DNA of 64,000 bases from Isoetes taiwanensis (taxonomy: Eukaryota > Streptophyta > Lycopodiopsida > Isoetales > Isoetaceae), in NCBI GenBank assembly GCA_021234155.1, contig JAJEKV010000031.1:4046835-4110834 (forward strand). The letters run 5' to 3'. The notes below the pieces were generated by a model, which saw only the letters and a list, made by a program, of their open reading frames with translations, was not told where the DNA came from and searched no databases. Position numbers and translations under genes: made by a program. This document shows positions 10,094-19,369 of the stretch, in pieces (the first letter of the stretch is position 1; each line of letters begins with the position of its first letter).

Positions 10094-10860
10094 CGAACTA
10101 ACATGATCTTGGACGACATGTTAAGAATTTTTGTATCTGAGAAATAGTCCAAGTGGGAAGATTGTTTGCCTTGTGTTGACTTCGCTCATAATAATGCGTA
10201 CCATATGGGTACCAAAAATGAGTCCCTTTATGGCAATGATGTGTAGGGACCCAAGATCCTATACTAGGACTAATCAAGCCTTAAAAACTTCGGCTATCTA
10301 TATGTTGGAAGATATGCAAGCCATAGTGTATCATTACAAGGCAAATTTAAACAAGGCTCAAGATCGAGCCAAGGTAAATGCCAACAAATATCGTAGAGAA
10401 TTGACCTTTCAAGAAGGAGGTATACATTTCTACGAATTGTTTACCCTTCGACCCTCAAGGTAGGTACCTTCACACCATTGGTCAAGGAAAAGATTCCCAA
10501 ATTGACACCCCGATATGTTGGACCCTTTAAGGTGTTTAAGGAGGATCAATGAGACAGCATATGAGTTGGAGCTTCCAGAGGGAATTGATGTGCACCCAGT
10601 CTTCCATGTGAGCCAACTCAAAAAGACAATATCATCCACGAACAACGTGATAGCTCATGTGACAATACCCTTAGCCCTTAGCTCTGAGGTAACTTTTGAG
10701 GCGATTCTAGATACTCGCATTTGAAAGCTGCATAATAGAAATATTACTGAGTACTTGATCTTGTGGTGAGAACAATCACTCTCCAAGGCCACATGGGAGA
10801 GTGAAACATACGTGCAACAAAACTCTCAACTCAAAATCCCTGGAGGCCATGGAAGGAGTA
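10094..10860 (+). pseudogene. Ty3/gypsy integrase C-terminus and chromodomain
   Basis: This continues the integrase after the LINE: TNMILDDMLRIF, DFAHNNAYHMGTKMSPFMA, then ANKYRRELTFQEGG, INETAYELELPEGIDVHPVF, HVSQLKKTI. A chromodomain end follows (AILDTRI, a stop, KLHNRNITEYLI, ATWESETYVQQNSQL, about 10700-10830). Stops occur at about 10147, 10463 and 10724. The chromodomain places the element in the chromovirus clade. Confidence 0.88.
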
Positions 10861-11133
10861 ATGGAAATTATAGAGGGTTAGTTACCTAAAAGAATTTGAG
10901 ACTTTACATTAGGGATGGCAAGAAAAAAGAATGAGCTATGAAACCATGATCACTTGGTGTTCTGGGGAATGGATTTTGGAAAGGATTGGATGTGAAACCA
11001 TGGTCACCAGGTGATCCAAGGAATAGATTTCAAAATTAACAAACCTCTATCATCGTTGGGGACCAAAGATCTAAAGATAAGATAAGATAAGATGAATTTT
11101 TACGTCCACGGGAACCCAACGGGTTATGGGACG

Positions 11134-11147
11134 GGTTGGGGGAGGTA
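11134..11147 (+). promoter_or_regulatory. polypurine tract of the Ty3/gypsy element
   Basis: GGTTGGGGGAGGTA lies immediately 5' of the TGTTATA start of the 3' LTR, the position and composition expected for the plus-strand primer of reverse transcription. Confidence 0.6.
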
Positions 11148-11687
11148 TGTTATAAACATGGATAAAAGGGCCAAGAATTTTGGTATGGTTAAGCATTAGT
11201 AATATTATGATGGCATGGCACCAAACTATTGGATGAGGAAGGATTAAAAGAGGTCGAAGCAAAAAAAAGCTTCGACTTGTCCACGCAGACTCGGCTGGGT
11301 TGGACGAGAGGTTAGATATATCTTAGGAGGAAGAGCTAGCCATTTCGGCCATCTAGCTTGTGCCAGGCATTGCTAGAACAAGTTCTGGGCAGTATAAAGG
11401 AATTCAATTGGAGGAGGGCTGGGGCATGCCTTCTGTAGAGGAAAAGCTTCTCTCATTAATTCTCTTGAATTGTAGCTCTGTCAAGTTTTCCCTCAGCCAG
11501 GCAATGTTTCTTGAGCAATTGTACCGAAACCGGATCCTGTTAAGTTTTGCAGGAAGAGCCAAGGGCTCTTGCACAAATTATTCAAGCATCCCACAAAGTC
11601 GGAGGCTTTACGCACTAGTTGGGGAGTTAGGGACTCCGAGGGAGCGGAGGTCAGTGTTGGGGATGTGATAAGCCCAAGTATATAACA
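11148..11687 (+). repeat. 3' LTR of the Ty3/gypsy element (540 bp)
   Basis: It begins TGTTATA and ends TATAACA, a perfect 7-bp inverted terminal repeat in TG...CA context, directly after a purine tract. An internal TATAAAG at about 11393 could be the LTR TATA box. The 5' partner is outside the window, so identity and age cannot be estimated, and the 5-bp target duplication (candidate AATGG at 11688) cannot be confirmed. Confidence 0.65.
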
Positions 11688-11701
11688 AATGGCAAGCAAA
11701 C

Positions 11702-11749
11702 AACATGAAACCTTTCTGAATACAGAACATGAAATCTTTCTGAATACAG
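11702..11749. repeat. 24-bp direct repeat pair
   Basis: ACATGAAACCTTTCTGAATAC and ACATGAAATCTTTCTGAATAC units are tandem, in the non-coding stretch between the LTR and the hAT-like element. Confidence 0.7.
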
Positions 11750-11766
11750 ATCTGCTTACCTGCAGG

Positions 11767-13135
11767 GCAGACAATGGTTGCTTGAAAGCATTATCCACAT
11801 CATAGTTACCAAATACGGATACGGAATACGATACGGCATGCCAAAAAAAAAAAAAAAAAAAAAACACTACGGAATACGAAATACGGATATGAAAAATATG
11901 GCAAAGTACTCAAAACGAACAGAACTGTGCTTCTAAGAATGAACAACATATTTTGTACGTGAGATTCCAAATATATTATAGATTAGGCTTCTATTTTCCT
12001 CAAATTATAACTCATCACATTAATAATGTGGAAGATTTTATTTTGGCACAGCTATTGATATCATTGATGCCATGATAGAAGGAAAAAATTAATGCCATTA
12101 CAAAATAATTCTAGAACTTATGTTAACTCGAATAAAGCCCGGATAACTAGCACTAACAGAAATGATGAAGAATTTGAAATGATCAGATAATTGGAAGAGG
12201 GTTCAGATATCTCTAAATAATATATAGGATGATAGGATTCAAATTCGTCCATTGGAAGAGGGGGTTCAAGATATATGATATCTCTAAAGAATATAGACAC
12301 TAAGACGCACACATAACTCAAATATCAGCTGGGCCTATATGACTCAAATATCAGCTCGGCTATATGACTCCTCCCAAAATTCTCTGTTTGCCAAAACCGT
12401 CCAAATGCATGCCAGAAATTGATATGGGGAGAAGATAACCCCGAAGCTCCATTCTACATCTTAAAATAATTGAGTTTGGCATTAAATCTCGGTGGCATTA
12501 AACCCCATTTACCCCTGCATAAAAGAAATCTCGACGGTGCTGGATATTCATCAAACAACCGGCTTCCTCTGTCATCTTCTGTGTCGACTTGCATCTTCCG
12601 GAGACTTGCAGAATACCCTGATCTACATACTTGCAGAATACCCGGATCTAAATACTTGCCAGAATAACATCTTCTGTATCGACTTGCAGAATACCCGGAT
12701 TCTCCAAACTAGAAGATTGCCCAGAAAACCAAACTAGAAGCCACTGGGTTCCCCTCGCGCCTCACAAATCCGACGCTGCAATCGCTCTTAGGTCTATCTT
12801 AGGTTCTTACGGTTCTATATTGGGTTTAGCAGGGGTTTAGCAGGGTGTTCTTTACAAAAAACGGATGCTACGGCGTATTTCCTAAAAAAAATGGCGTTTT
12901 TGGTTACCGTTTTTGCACCCAACCGTTGTCCGTATTTTATACGGTTTTCTTTTAAAATCCATATTTTCCATATTATACGTAAAATACGGCCGTTTTTGGT
13001 AACTATGATCCACATAGCCAGCATGTTCATACCGGAGCTCCAAAATTTTCCAAGTTGGATAACACATTCAAGCAACTTATTTCCATTGAGTCTAGATGTA
13101 AAAAGTTCCATCAGCCTCTTAACCATATTGCTTAA
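11767..13135 (-). pseudogene. exon-like host sequence split by the hAT-like insertion
   Basis: With the insert and one ATCCACAT copy removed, the minus strand has one open frame running from about 13135 through 13016 and on from 11800 to 11767. It reads MELFTSRLNGNKLLECVIQL, GKFWSSGMNMLAMW and then IMLSSNHCLPC, followed by a splice-donor-like CAG|GTAAGC. The continuity of the frame across the insertion site argues that it was an exon. I do not recognise the protein. It lies downstream of, and on the same strand as, the FCP1-like pseudogene and could belong to it or to another gene. Confidence 0.35.
11801..13007. mobile_element. non-autonomous hAT-like transposon, 1207 bp
   Basis: The termini are CATAGTTACCAAA at the left and TTTTGGTAACTATG at the right, an inverted repeat of about 13 bp. 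They are flanked by a perfect 8-bp duplication ATCCACAT (11793-11800 and 13008-13015); 8 bp is the hAT signature. Subterminal regions are packed with TACGGA/CGTAT-type words (11812-11900 and 12855-13000), as for transposase binding sites. The interior has no transposase, only short direct repeats such as ACTTGCAGAATACCC (three copies, 12603-12700), so it needs a helper. It splits an exon-like sequence on the minus strand. Confidence 0.85.
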
Positions 13136-13573
13136 GCTTTTTGGTTCTTAGTGCTACGCATAAGGAAGGCAGCCAAATGGCTATAGTATACAAGTTTTTC
13201 CAGAGTGCTTCATATCAGATGCGATAGCTTCTTCAGAGACTAATTGGAAATGTAAACTGCTATATGGAAACCTTCAGCCTAAAACATGGTGCTAAATGCT
13301 TGCATACAAGCATTAACTATGATTCCATTATTTTAAAATTATTCCATTGTGTTTTCAGTTAGAAATTGTGACCTGTAGTTTTTTTTGGATTTGAATTGGT
13401 GGGTTCATTGCACCATTTATTATGTCTACTAGAAATCATGAACAATACATTCATGGCAAAAAAGACACCTGCAGACAAGAAATAACCAAGAAACGAATAG
13501 TTTTCCATTAAAAAAAAGCATTTTTTATATTAATATAAGGTATGTACATGTTATACCACCAAATATGAATACA

Positions 13574-14235
13574 TCATTGACAACAATTTTTTACAACCAG
13601 ATCGACATCTGGAGCGTATATTTTTCCTTGCAAATCTGGTCTGCGGCTTAGGAAAGCAGACAGTGTGGGGGCTGATATGAGGGAATAAAGCATTTCTAGT
13701 GTTTCCGCTGATATCCAATGCTCTTCATCTTCATCCATCATGTGCCATGATAGAGGATTTATACCGCTCTCTACATTCAAGCAACAATTGATGGAGTCAT
13801 AATCTACCAAACATATCTCATCTTTCCGAAATCCTTCTATCACCTCCAAGCCTTCGTGTATGTTTTTTATGCTTTTGTCCCACATTATGGATGGCAAATA
13901 ACTCTACAAGTCTTGATCTAGAATGACATGAAAGTCAATGTGCTTCAGCTTAGGAATAACTCATCTAATCTCGACTATGTTAGCCCTTATCATGAAGACC
14001 ATATACCAATGCTTGCTCTGTCCTTCAGATGGCTTAACAATCTCTGAACACCAGGTCTTGGATAAACCCATTTTGTCTTTATCCCTAAAACCCTTGCTGG
14101 AAAAGGAGGAGCAACATGATATTCTGCCTTGGACAAAGTATTCAGAAGAACTCCATTCAAGTCGAAGACGATTAGTTTTTTGTTATTCGAGGTGGTTTCT
14201 TCCTGCACATTAAATAGTTTGGTTAGCACTTCCAA
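13574..14235 (-). pseudogene. FCP1/NIF (HAD-type) phosphatase-like pseudogene, C-terminal domain
   Basis: The HAD motif I region is KLIVFDLNGVLLNTL; the plant FCP1-homology variant has DLNG in place of DLDET/DLDGT. It is followed by YPRPGVQRLLSHL and ASIGIWSS (motif II region) at 14215-13990. The rest, MWDKSIKNIHEGL, CLVDYDSINCCLN (motif III/IV region, usually LLVDDSP) and DEDEEHWISAETLEMLYSL, is at 13897-13574. Between them the frame breaks directly after IWSS at about 13993 and two stops follow, near 13961 and 13916. The FCP1 family removes phosphate from proteins such as the RNA polymerase II tail; this copy cannot. A splice acceptor (TTTAATGTGCAG) precedes EETTSNN at 14215. The upstream exons are in the tandem array to the right. 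Confidence 0.65.
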
Positions 14236-14560
14236 ACAAAGTCGCGCTAGCGCGAGATATATTTCGAAATATCAAAATTAATAGACACGGACTGTGCGCG
14301 AGACACTCGAACTAAATCTTCATAAATGAAAAATATAGTAAACTCGCACTGCGTGCAATAACTTACTCTTTTGTTTCTATTGAAATTGCCTCTTCCACTT
14401 TTCTGGACGATTATCAGTTTGCTCAGGAATAGAAGGTGCATTTTGTGTAGTAGTTTTCTGCGGATTTACCTCAAAAGCTGCCTCTTCATCAAGCACAATC
14501 TTTGCAACATTTCCTATGTTGCAGGATCCATTATCTTTGGAGAATTGGGTGGAGTTTTAG
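14236..14560 (-). pseudogene. intron and upstream exon of the FCP1-like pseudogene
   Basis: On the minus strand a donor-like AGA|GTAAGTT lies at about 14366. The exon before it has an open frame with KSGRGNFNRNKR, in phase with EETTSNN after splicing. Further upstream another frame gives LDEEAAFEVNPQKTTTQNAP and SIPEQTDNRPEKWKRQ (about 14470-14385). A frameshift therefore probably sits in this exon. The residues are not diagnostic of a family. Confidence 0.35.
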
Positions 14561-14925
14561 AGCCATTGTCATTTTCACTACCACTGTCACTTTTTTCACC
14601 AGAGAAAATCTCTTCGGAACTACCATCCTCTGCCTCATCCTCACTAGAGCTTTTCCTTGTGACCTTCTCGACCTGTGCTCTATCCCTCTTTGCTTTCTTA
14701 GCAGCATATTTTAGTTCATGCTTCTCCACATGGGAGCTCCAAGAACTCTTTTTGTTGCCCAGTGGCCATCCAACTTTGGATCTTTCTTTCGTTTCTTAAA
14801 GCCTCACGCACCATCCTCCCATTGATGAAGTAATCATAGAATAAGCCTCCCATTGAGTACAAATATATCAGATGGTACGCCAATTTCCCGCTAAATTTGC
14901 ACTTACTGAATGGACCACCCTTCAT
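14514..14925 (-). pseudogene. array unit A: acidic/basic low-complexity coding remnant
   Basis: The minus-strand frame encodes KYAAKKAKRDRAQVEKVTRK and then SSSEDEAEDGSSEEIFSGEK, a basic stretch followed by a Ser/Glu/Asp-rich tract. An overlapping frame encodes CKFSGKLAYHLIYLYSMGGL, FYDYFINGRMVREALRNERK and WMATGQQKEFLELPC. Equivalent sequence is in unit B (16307-15945) and unit C (20196-19779), so both readings are conserved among copies as DNA. I recognise no domain. The position upstream of the FCP1-like exon on the same strand suggests these are duplicated 5' exons of that gene. Confidence 0.35.
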
Positions 14926-14964
14926 GCCAATCTCCTTATATTCTAACCCATTCTCGCAATCCTC

Positions 14965-15170
14965 CTAAGGCATGTTTGTTATAAGTTCAACGGTCCAGTG
15001 GTAATTGTCCAAGCTTTCCTTTTCTATGAAATGGAGTATAGATTCTGGAAGCTTTTGGGAACTACGCTTGTGTGCTTCATATACTGCATCTGCTACTTTA
15101 CTTATGATCACATAAGTGATCATTGTTATGCCATAACTGACATAACTATTCTTAGCAGGCATCCCTTCTA
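14965..15170 (-). pseudogene. array unit A: exon-like stretch
   Basis: The open minus-strand frame encodes AKNSYVSYGITMITYVIISK, VADAVYEAHKRSSQKLPESI and LHFIEKESLDNYHWTVELIT. The same peptide recurs with few changes at 16550-16347 and 20405-20202. The frame is open in all three copies, which suggests a once-functional exon. The family is unknown. The TRIM at 15176 interrupts the copy in unit A just beyond this segment. Confidence 0.4.
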
Positions 15171-15175
15171 CCAGC
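15171..15175. repeat. TRIM target duplication (left), CCAGC
   Basis: The CCAGC 5-bp duplication is repeated at 15510-15514. The empty sites in array units B (about 16553) and C (about 20408) have a single CCAGC in CTACCAGCACCCC. Confidence 0.9.
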
Positions 15176-15509
15176 TGATATGGTCTGTGGGGTATGGGAT
15201 AAAGCCTGGAAAGGTTGGGGCCCATTGGATAATGATTTCCTTGAAGGATTCGCCCTTTTGGTGTGTTGGTTATCACTAGAGGTGCTAGTGCGTAACATTT
15301 GGTATCAGAGCCAATGTTCAATTCCTCGTGGCAACATTAGTGTGTTCCACATGCTTGAGGGCAAGCATCTCGAGGAGGGGGGGGAATTGATATGGTCTGT
15401 GGGGTATCAGATAAAGCCTGGAAAGGTTGGGGCCCATTGGATAATGATTTCCTTGAAGGATCTGCCCTTTTGATGTGTTGGTTATCACTAGAGGTGCTAG
15501 TGCGTAACA
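15176..15509 (+). mobile_element. TRIM retrotransposon (334 bp)
   Basis: This is a terminal-repeat retrotransposon in miniature. It has two 122-bp LTRs (15176-15297 and 15388-15509), each starting TGATATGG and ending GCGTAACA. The primer-binding site TGGTATCAGAGCC (15300-15312) is complementary to the 3' end of initiator tRNA-Met. A purine tract GAGGAGGGGGGGGAAT sits at 15372-15387, and a 5-bp CCAGC duplication flanks the element. There is no coding capacity, so a helper LTR element must have supplied the proteins. Two empty sites in neighbouring array copies confirm the ends. Confidence 0.95.
15300..15312 (+). promoter_or_regulatory. tRNA-iMet primer-binding site of the TRIM
   Basis: TGGTATCAGAGCC begins 2 bp after the 5' LTR. 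This is the standard plant primer-binding site for initiator tRNA-Met (established knowledge). Confidence 0.9.
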
Positions 15510-15514
15510 CCAGC

Positions 15515-15869
15515 ACTCCATGTCTTATACTCATATGGGCCTCTATCTGAGTGGTGGTGTTGAAGGTATTCCAAGCAAAACCTTCAACCTCACTGGTGCA
15601 GAACCTCCAAGTTGCTCGAGTTAGGGATGCTTTCCCAAAACAGGAAAAAAGTGACCTTGACAAAACTTATGCCAAGTGCTTTGAGGCTCGAATTCTAATG
15701 CAATTCCGATGCCAAAAGACACTCTTATATGCAAGGTTCAGTATGCAAAAGTAGATACAAACAAATGAATAAAACTATCTCAAATCTGCATATCTGACCA
15801 AGTCAAAATAAATTTAATACCCCTGGCAGCAAGCTAAATTTTCCAAATGCAGTTGTATCCTTTTTCAGC
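15515..15869 (-). pseudogene. array unit A: distal exon-like stretch
   Basis: The minus-strand open frame encodes SRSLFSCFGKASLT and ATWRFCTSEVEGFAWNTFNT, ending TTTQIEAHMSIRHGVL where the TRIM begins. Units B and C repeat it (16745-16560 and 19523-19375). In units B and C extra sequence (LRAFSLQFFGLKWLPK in B) lies between SLT/SL and ATWRF, so unit A and the TRIM+hAT unit share a small deletion. No known domain. Confidence 0.35.
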
Positions 15870-16953
15870 TTTGACACTTGTCATCAACTCTGACAAGTCT
15901 ACAGACCTGGCATATCTACTTTTTAGCTAGGAAAACATGCAATTATGCCTTCGTTTTCACTACCAGTGTCACTTTTTTCACCAGAGAAAATCTCTTCGGA
16001 ACTACCATCCTCTGCCTCATCCTCACTAGAGCTTTTCCTTGTGTCCTTCTCGACCTGTGCTCTATCCCTCTTTGCTTTCTTAGCAACATATTTTAGTTCA
16101 TGCTTCTCTACATGGGAGCTCCAAGAACTCTTTTTGCTGCTCAGTGGCCATCCAACTTTGGATCTTTCTTCTGTTTCTTAAAGCCTCACGCGCCATCCTC
16201 CCATTGATGAAGTAATCACAGATTAAGCCTCCATTTGGGTACAAATATATCAAATAGTACGCCAATTTCCCGCTAAATTTGCACTTACTGACTGGACCTC
16301 CCTTCATGCCAATCTCCTTATATTCTAATCCCTTCTCGCAATCCTCCTAAGGCATGTTGGTTATAAGTTCAACGGTCCAGTGGTAATTGTCCAAGCTTTC
16401 CTTTTCTGTGAAATGGAGTATAGGTTCTGGAAGCTTTTGGGAACCACGCTTGTGTGCTTCATATACTGCATCTGTTACTTTATTTATGATCACATAAGTG
16501 ATCATTGTTATGCCATAACTGACATAACTGTTCTTAGCAGGCATCTCATCTACCAGCACCCCATGTCTTATACTTATATGGGCCTCTATCTGAGTGGTAG
16601 TGTTGAAGGTATTCCTGGCAAAACCTTCAACCTCACTGGTGCAGAACCTCCACGTTGCTTTAGGCAACCACTTTAAACCAAAAAATTGCAAGGAGAAAGC
16701 TCGAAGGGATGCTTTCCCAAAACAGGAAAAAAGTGACCTTGACAAAACTTATGCCAAGTGTTTTGAGGCTCGAATTCTAATGCAATTCCAATGCCAAAAG
16801 ATACTTTGATATGCAAGGATTCAGTATGCAAAAGTCAGATACAAACAAATGAACAAAACTATCTCAAATTTGCATATCTGACCAAGCCAAAATAAATTTG
16901 ATACCCCTGGCAGCAAGCTAAATTTTCCAAATGCAGTTGTATCCTTTTTCAGT
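15870..16953 (-). pseudogene. array unit B (no TRIM)
   Basis: This is a complete copy of the unit with the TRIM target site empty at about 16553. It encodes on the minus strand the same three stretches as unit A: ATWRFCTSEVEGFARNTFNT, then DAVYEAHKRGSQKLPEPILH, then CKFSGKLAYYLIYLYPNGGL and the Ser/Glu/Asp-rich tract. Where A and B can be compared, the open stretches are kept but joined by stops, consistent with exons separated by introns or with shared decay. Confidence 0.4.
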
Positions 16954-17170
16954 TTTTACTTATGATCACATAAGTGATCATTGTTATGCCATAACTGACA
17001 TAACTATTCTTAGCATGCATCCCTTCTACCAGCTGATATGGTCTGTGGGGTATGGGATAAAGCATGGAAAGGTTGGGGCCCATTGGATAATGATTTCCTT
17101 GAAGGATTCGCCCTTTTGGTGTGTTAGTTATCACTAGAGGTGCTAGTGCGTAACATTTGGTATCAGAGCC

Positions 17171-19164
17171 AAGGAGCAAAATTGCAACCCAATTGGGTTG
17201 ATTGGGTTGCAGAGACTACCAACATGTAGCTAATGGTTTGCATCTGGGAATGCTGAGGTGGAATGGAATTTGAAAGAGAAAGGCATGAAGCCATTGGTGA
17301 GCAGTTTGGAGAACCAGCTTGGAGCACATGAGCAAAAAGTGGTCGTTGGTATGAAGGTACTTCATTTCATTTCATCTAGAAATATTGCTTTAAGCAATTA
17401 TCAGCCTTTAATGGAGCTTTTGTTTGAGTTGAATACTCCCAATGCTCCAAATCCAGAAGTGTATGGTTCTTACACAAATGAAACTAGTGGGAAGGAGATG
17501 TTGTTTGTGATGAGAGATGTAGCAAGGCATGTCATTAAACGACAAATTCAAGCGGCCCCTTTCATTAGCATTTGCGTAGATGAAAGTACAGATATTGTAA
17601 AGGAAAAGCATTTGATTGTTTATGTTGTCCTTCCAAAGTCTGGTGGAGAGATCAAAACCACATTTTATAAGATTTTAGAATTGGAAAGTGGTACATCTGC
17701 ATGTTTGATGGAGGCCATTAGTGAGCTGTTTAAGGAATGGGAAGTTGATTGGAGTAAACTTGTTGGATTTGCTAGTGATGGTGCTAGTGTCATGGTAGGG
17801 CATAAAACTGGATTAGTGGCAAGGCTGAAAGCTAAAGTTCCAAGGCTGGTGTCAATTCATTGTATGGCACATAGACAAGCATTGGCAACACAAAGTGCAG
17901 CTCGGTCCATACCTGAGTTTCAATGGATTGACAAGTTGGCAGCAAAGGTGTACAAATATGTTACGCATTCCTGTGTTCATATGCAAGAGTTTAAAGGCCT
18001 CTTAGATGAATATCAGTTAGAGAATGTGAAAGTCCTTAAGCCTTATGAGGTTAGATGGTTGAGCAAGGGCGAAGTAATGAAAAGACTCGTAATTCTTCTT
18101 CCTATCATTTGGGGATTATGGGAAGAAAAAGAACAGAAATGGTTTAAATTGAGTACTAGATATCAGGTTGGTTTCTTTGTGGCACTTTTGGCTGATGTAT
18201 GTGGGCAGTTAAATATCTTAAGTAAGTGTTTCCAAAAGGAAAACTTGAGCATGATTGAAGTTGGTAGGGATTTGGATCTCACCATAAATATGTTAAAAAA
18301 CTGGTTTTTGACTGGTACGCATGCAGACTTTGGTTTTGGTTGTACTCAGGTTGCATTATATATGGACAAGGTGCAGAATGGTTTTTATGAGCATTATGAC
18401 CAAGGGAATGGTATATTAGTCCATTCATTCCCCTTAAGCTATGAACCAGTAGAAGGAAGTTGTCCAGAAAATGATGGTTCTCACAAGGCTTGTGTCAATA
18501 TTGGACAGGCATTTGTGCAATCTGTAGTAGACAATCTGAATGAGCGATACATGGATATGGCTTGGTGGAATGCAACAAAAATGTTTGAGCCAAAATCACA
18601 TGATAAAGGTTTGACTCCAAGACAGAAATTCAATAAGTTTTCCGCTGCTTTGATGAAGTTAGTTGATGTGTTTTGTGTTGGTGCAAGTCCTGTAGCTAGT
18701 CGTGAAGGGTGTATGAATCAACTTCAAATGTTCATGGAGGCTTTGTCAGCTGCATGCCCTACATGTAGCATTCATGAAGCATGGCAGTTTTGCAACTCTG
18801 TGAAAGAAGAGGATGGAAATATTTGGTATGAGAGATATCCAGACATGATGAAGTTATGGCAAGTTGTGATGCTTATGCCAGTTAGTAGTGCTGCATGTGA
18901 AAGGGGATTTTCCAAGCAAAATATACTGAAGACGGCTCTAAGAAACCAAATGTGCTTGAATACTTTGGATGCACATATGTTGCTTGGAATTGAGTACCCG
19001 TTACGAAAGGATATCAACTGGGGTGATGTATTTGAGACATGGTCTAGTACTCGTCATAGAAGAGGCTGAAAACCAGATTTTTGAAGACGGTTTACATTGG
19101 AAAACCAAAGTATGTAAGTAGGTTTGCAGTATATAACCTTATTTATTTTGAATTTTGATCCCTG
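17171..19164 (+). mobile_element. hAT transposon with intact transposase (1994 bp)
   Basis: It is inserted in the TRIM primer-binding site with an 8-bp duplication TCAGAGCC (17163-17170 and 19165-19172). The imperfect termini are AAGGAGCAAAATTG and the inverse of CAGGGATCAAAATTC, close to the CAGGG-type hAT ends; the left first base is A instead of C. One long ORF fills 91% of the element. It is compact for a hAT, with only 87 bp upstream and 95 bp downstream of the ORF. Confidence 0.9.
17258..19069 (+). CDS. hAT-superfamily transposase (603 aa), zinc-finger-862-like
   Basis: This is the cut-and-paste transposase of the hAT element. The RNase H-like core has FISICVDESTDIVKEKHLIV (about residues 107-126, first catalytic Asp), KLVGFASDGASVMVGHKTG (about 167-185, second Asp), HCMAHRQALA (about 204-213), then VRWLSKGEVMKRL (about 265-277). 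The C-terminal dimerisation region is MPVSSAACERGFSKQNILK (about 543-561), with the Glu of CERGFS as the third catalytic residue, then MCLNTLDAHMLLGIE. The frame is uninterrupted. The usual N-terminal BED zinc finger is absent: only 87 bp precede the ATG within the element, so DNA binding may rely on another region or this is an internally shortened family. Related proteins in databases are often labelled zinc finger protein 862-like. A host-domesticated gene is unlikely because the terminal repeats and duplication are intact. Confidence 0.93.
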   Translation: MEWNLKEKGMKPLVSSLENQLGAHEQKVVVGMKVLHFISSRNIALSNYQPLMELLFELNTPNAPNPEVYGSYTNETSGKEMLFVMRDVARHVIKRQIQAAPFISICVDESTDIVKEKHLIVYVVLPKSGGEIKTTFYKILELESGTSACLMEAISELFKEWEVDWSKLVGFASDGASVMVGHKTGLVARLKAKVPRLVSIHCMAHRQALATQSAARSIPEFQWIDKLAAKVYKYVTHSCVHMQEFKGLLDEYQLENVKVLKPYEVRWLSKGEVMKRLVILLPIIWGLWEEKEQKWFKLSTRYQVGFFVALLADVCGQLNILSKCFQKENLSMIEVGRDLDLTINMLKNWFLTGTHADFGFGCTQVALYMDKVQNGFYEHYDQGNGILVHSFPLSYEPVEGSCPENDGSHKACVNIGQAFVQSVVDNLNERYMDMAWWNATKMFEPKSHDKGLTPRQKFNKFSAALMKLVDVFCVGASPVASREGCMNQLQMFMEALSAACPTCSIHEAWQFCNSVKEEDGNIWYERYPDMMKLWQVVMLMPVSSAACERGFSKQNILKTALRNQMCLNTLDAHMLLGIEYPLRKDINWGDVFETWSSTRHRRG

Positions 19165-19369
19165 TCAGAGCCAATGTTCAATTCCTTGTGGCAACATTGG
19201 TGTGTTCCACATGCTTGAGGGCAAGCATCTCGAGGAGGGGGAGGAATTGATATGGTCTGTGGGGTATCAGATAAAGCCTGGAAAGGTTGGGGCCCATTGG
19301 ATAATGATTTCCTTGAAGGATCTGCCCTTTTGATGTGTTGGTTATCACTAGAGGTGCTAGTGCGTAACA

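Larger units (their letters stand above)
134..11687 (+). mobile_element. Ty3/gypsy chromovirus remnant, nested by three insertions
   Basis: Pieces of one chromodomain Ty3/gypsy retrotransposon follow in the canonical order gag, protease, RT, RNase H, integrase, chromodomain and 3' LTR. Inserts at about 1396-2115, 3000-4172 and 4242-10093 interrupt it. All domains carry stops or frameshifts and most of the RT is deleted, so the copy is dead. The 5' LTR is not visible and probably lies before the window. The element has the gene order of plant chromoviruses, whose integrase chromodomain is thought to guide insertion into heterochromatin (family knowledge). Confidence 0.9.
17034..19369 (+). mobile_element. 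second TRIM copy, split by a hAT transposon
   Basis: The LTRs are 17034-17155 and 19248-19369 (122 bp each), with the same CCAGC duplication at 17029-17033 and 19370-19374 as the first TRIM. Removing the 1994-bp hAT element and one 8-bp duplication leaves exactly 334 bp, the length of the intact TRIM at 15176-15509. The shared insertion site means this TRIM was copied with the segment and did not insert independently. Confidence 0.95.

Noticed and set aside
15300-15312. Part of a tRNA gene
   Set aside because: The sequence is a primer-binding site complementary to the tRNA 3' end; no cloverleaf can be formed from the surroundings.
17034-19369. LTR retrotransposon that captured a transposase gene between its LTRs
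   Set aside because: The internal block has its own hAT-type ends and an 8-bp duplication. Its removal leaves exactly the 334-bp TRIM, so it is an insertion, not a capture.
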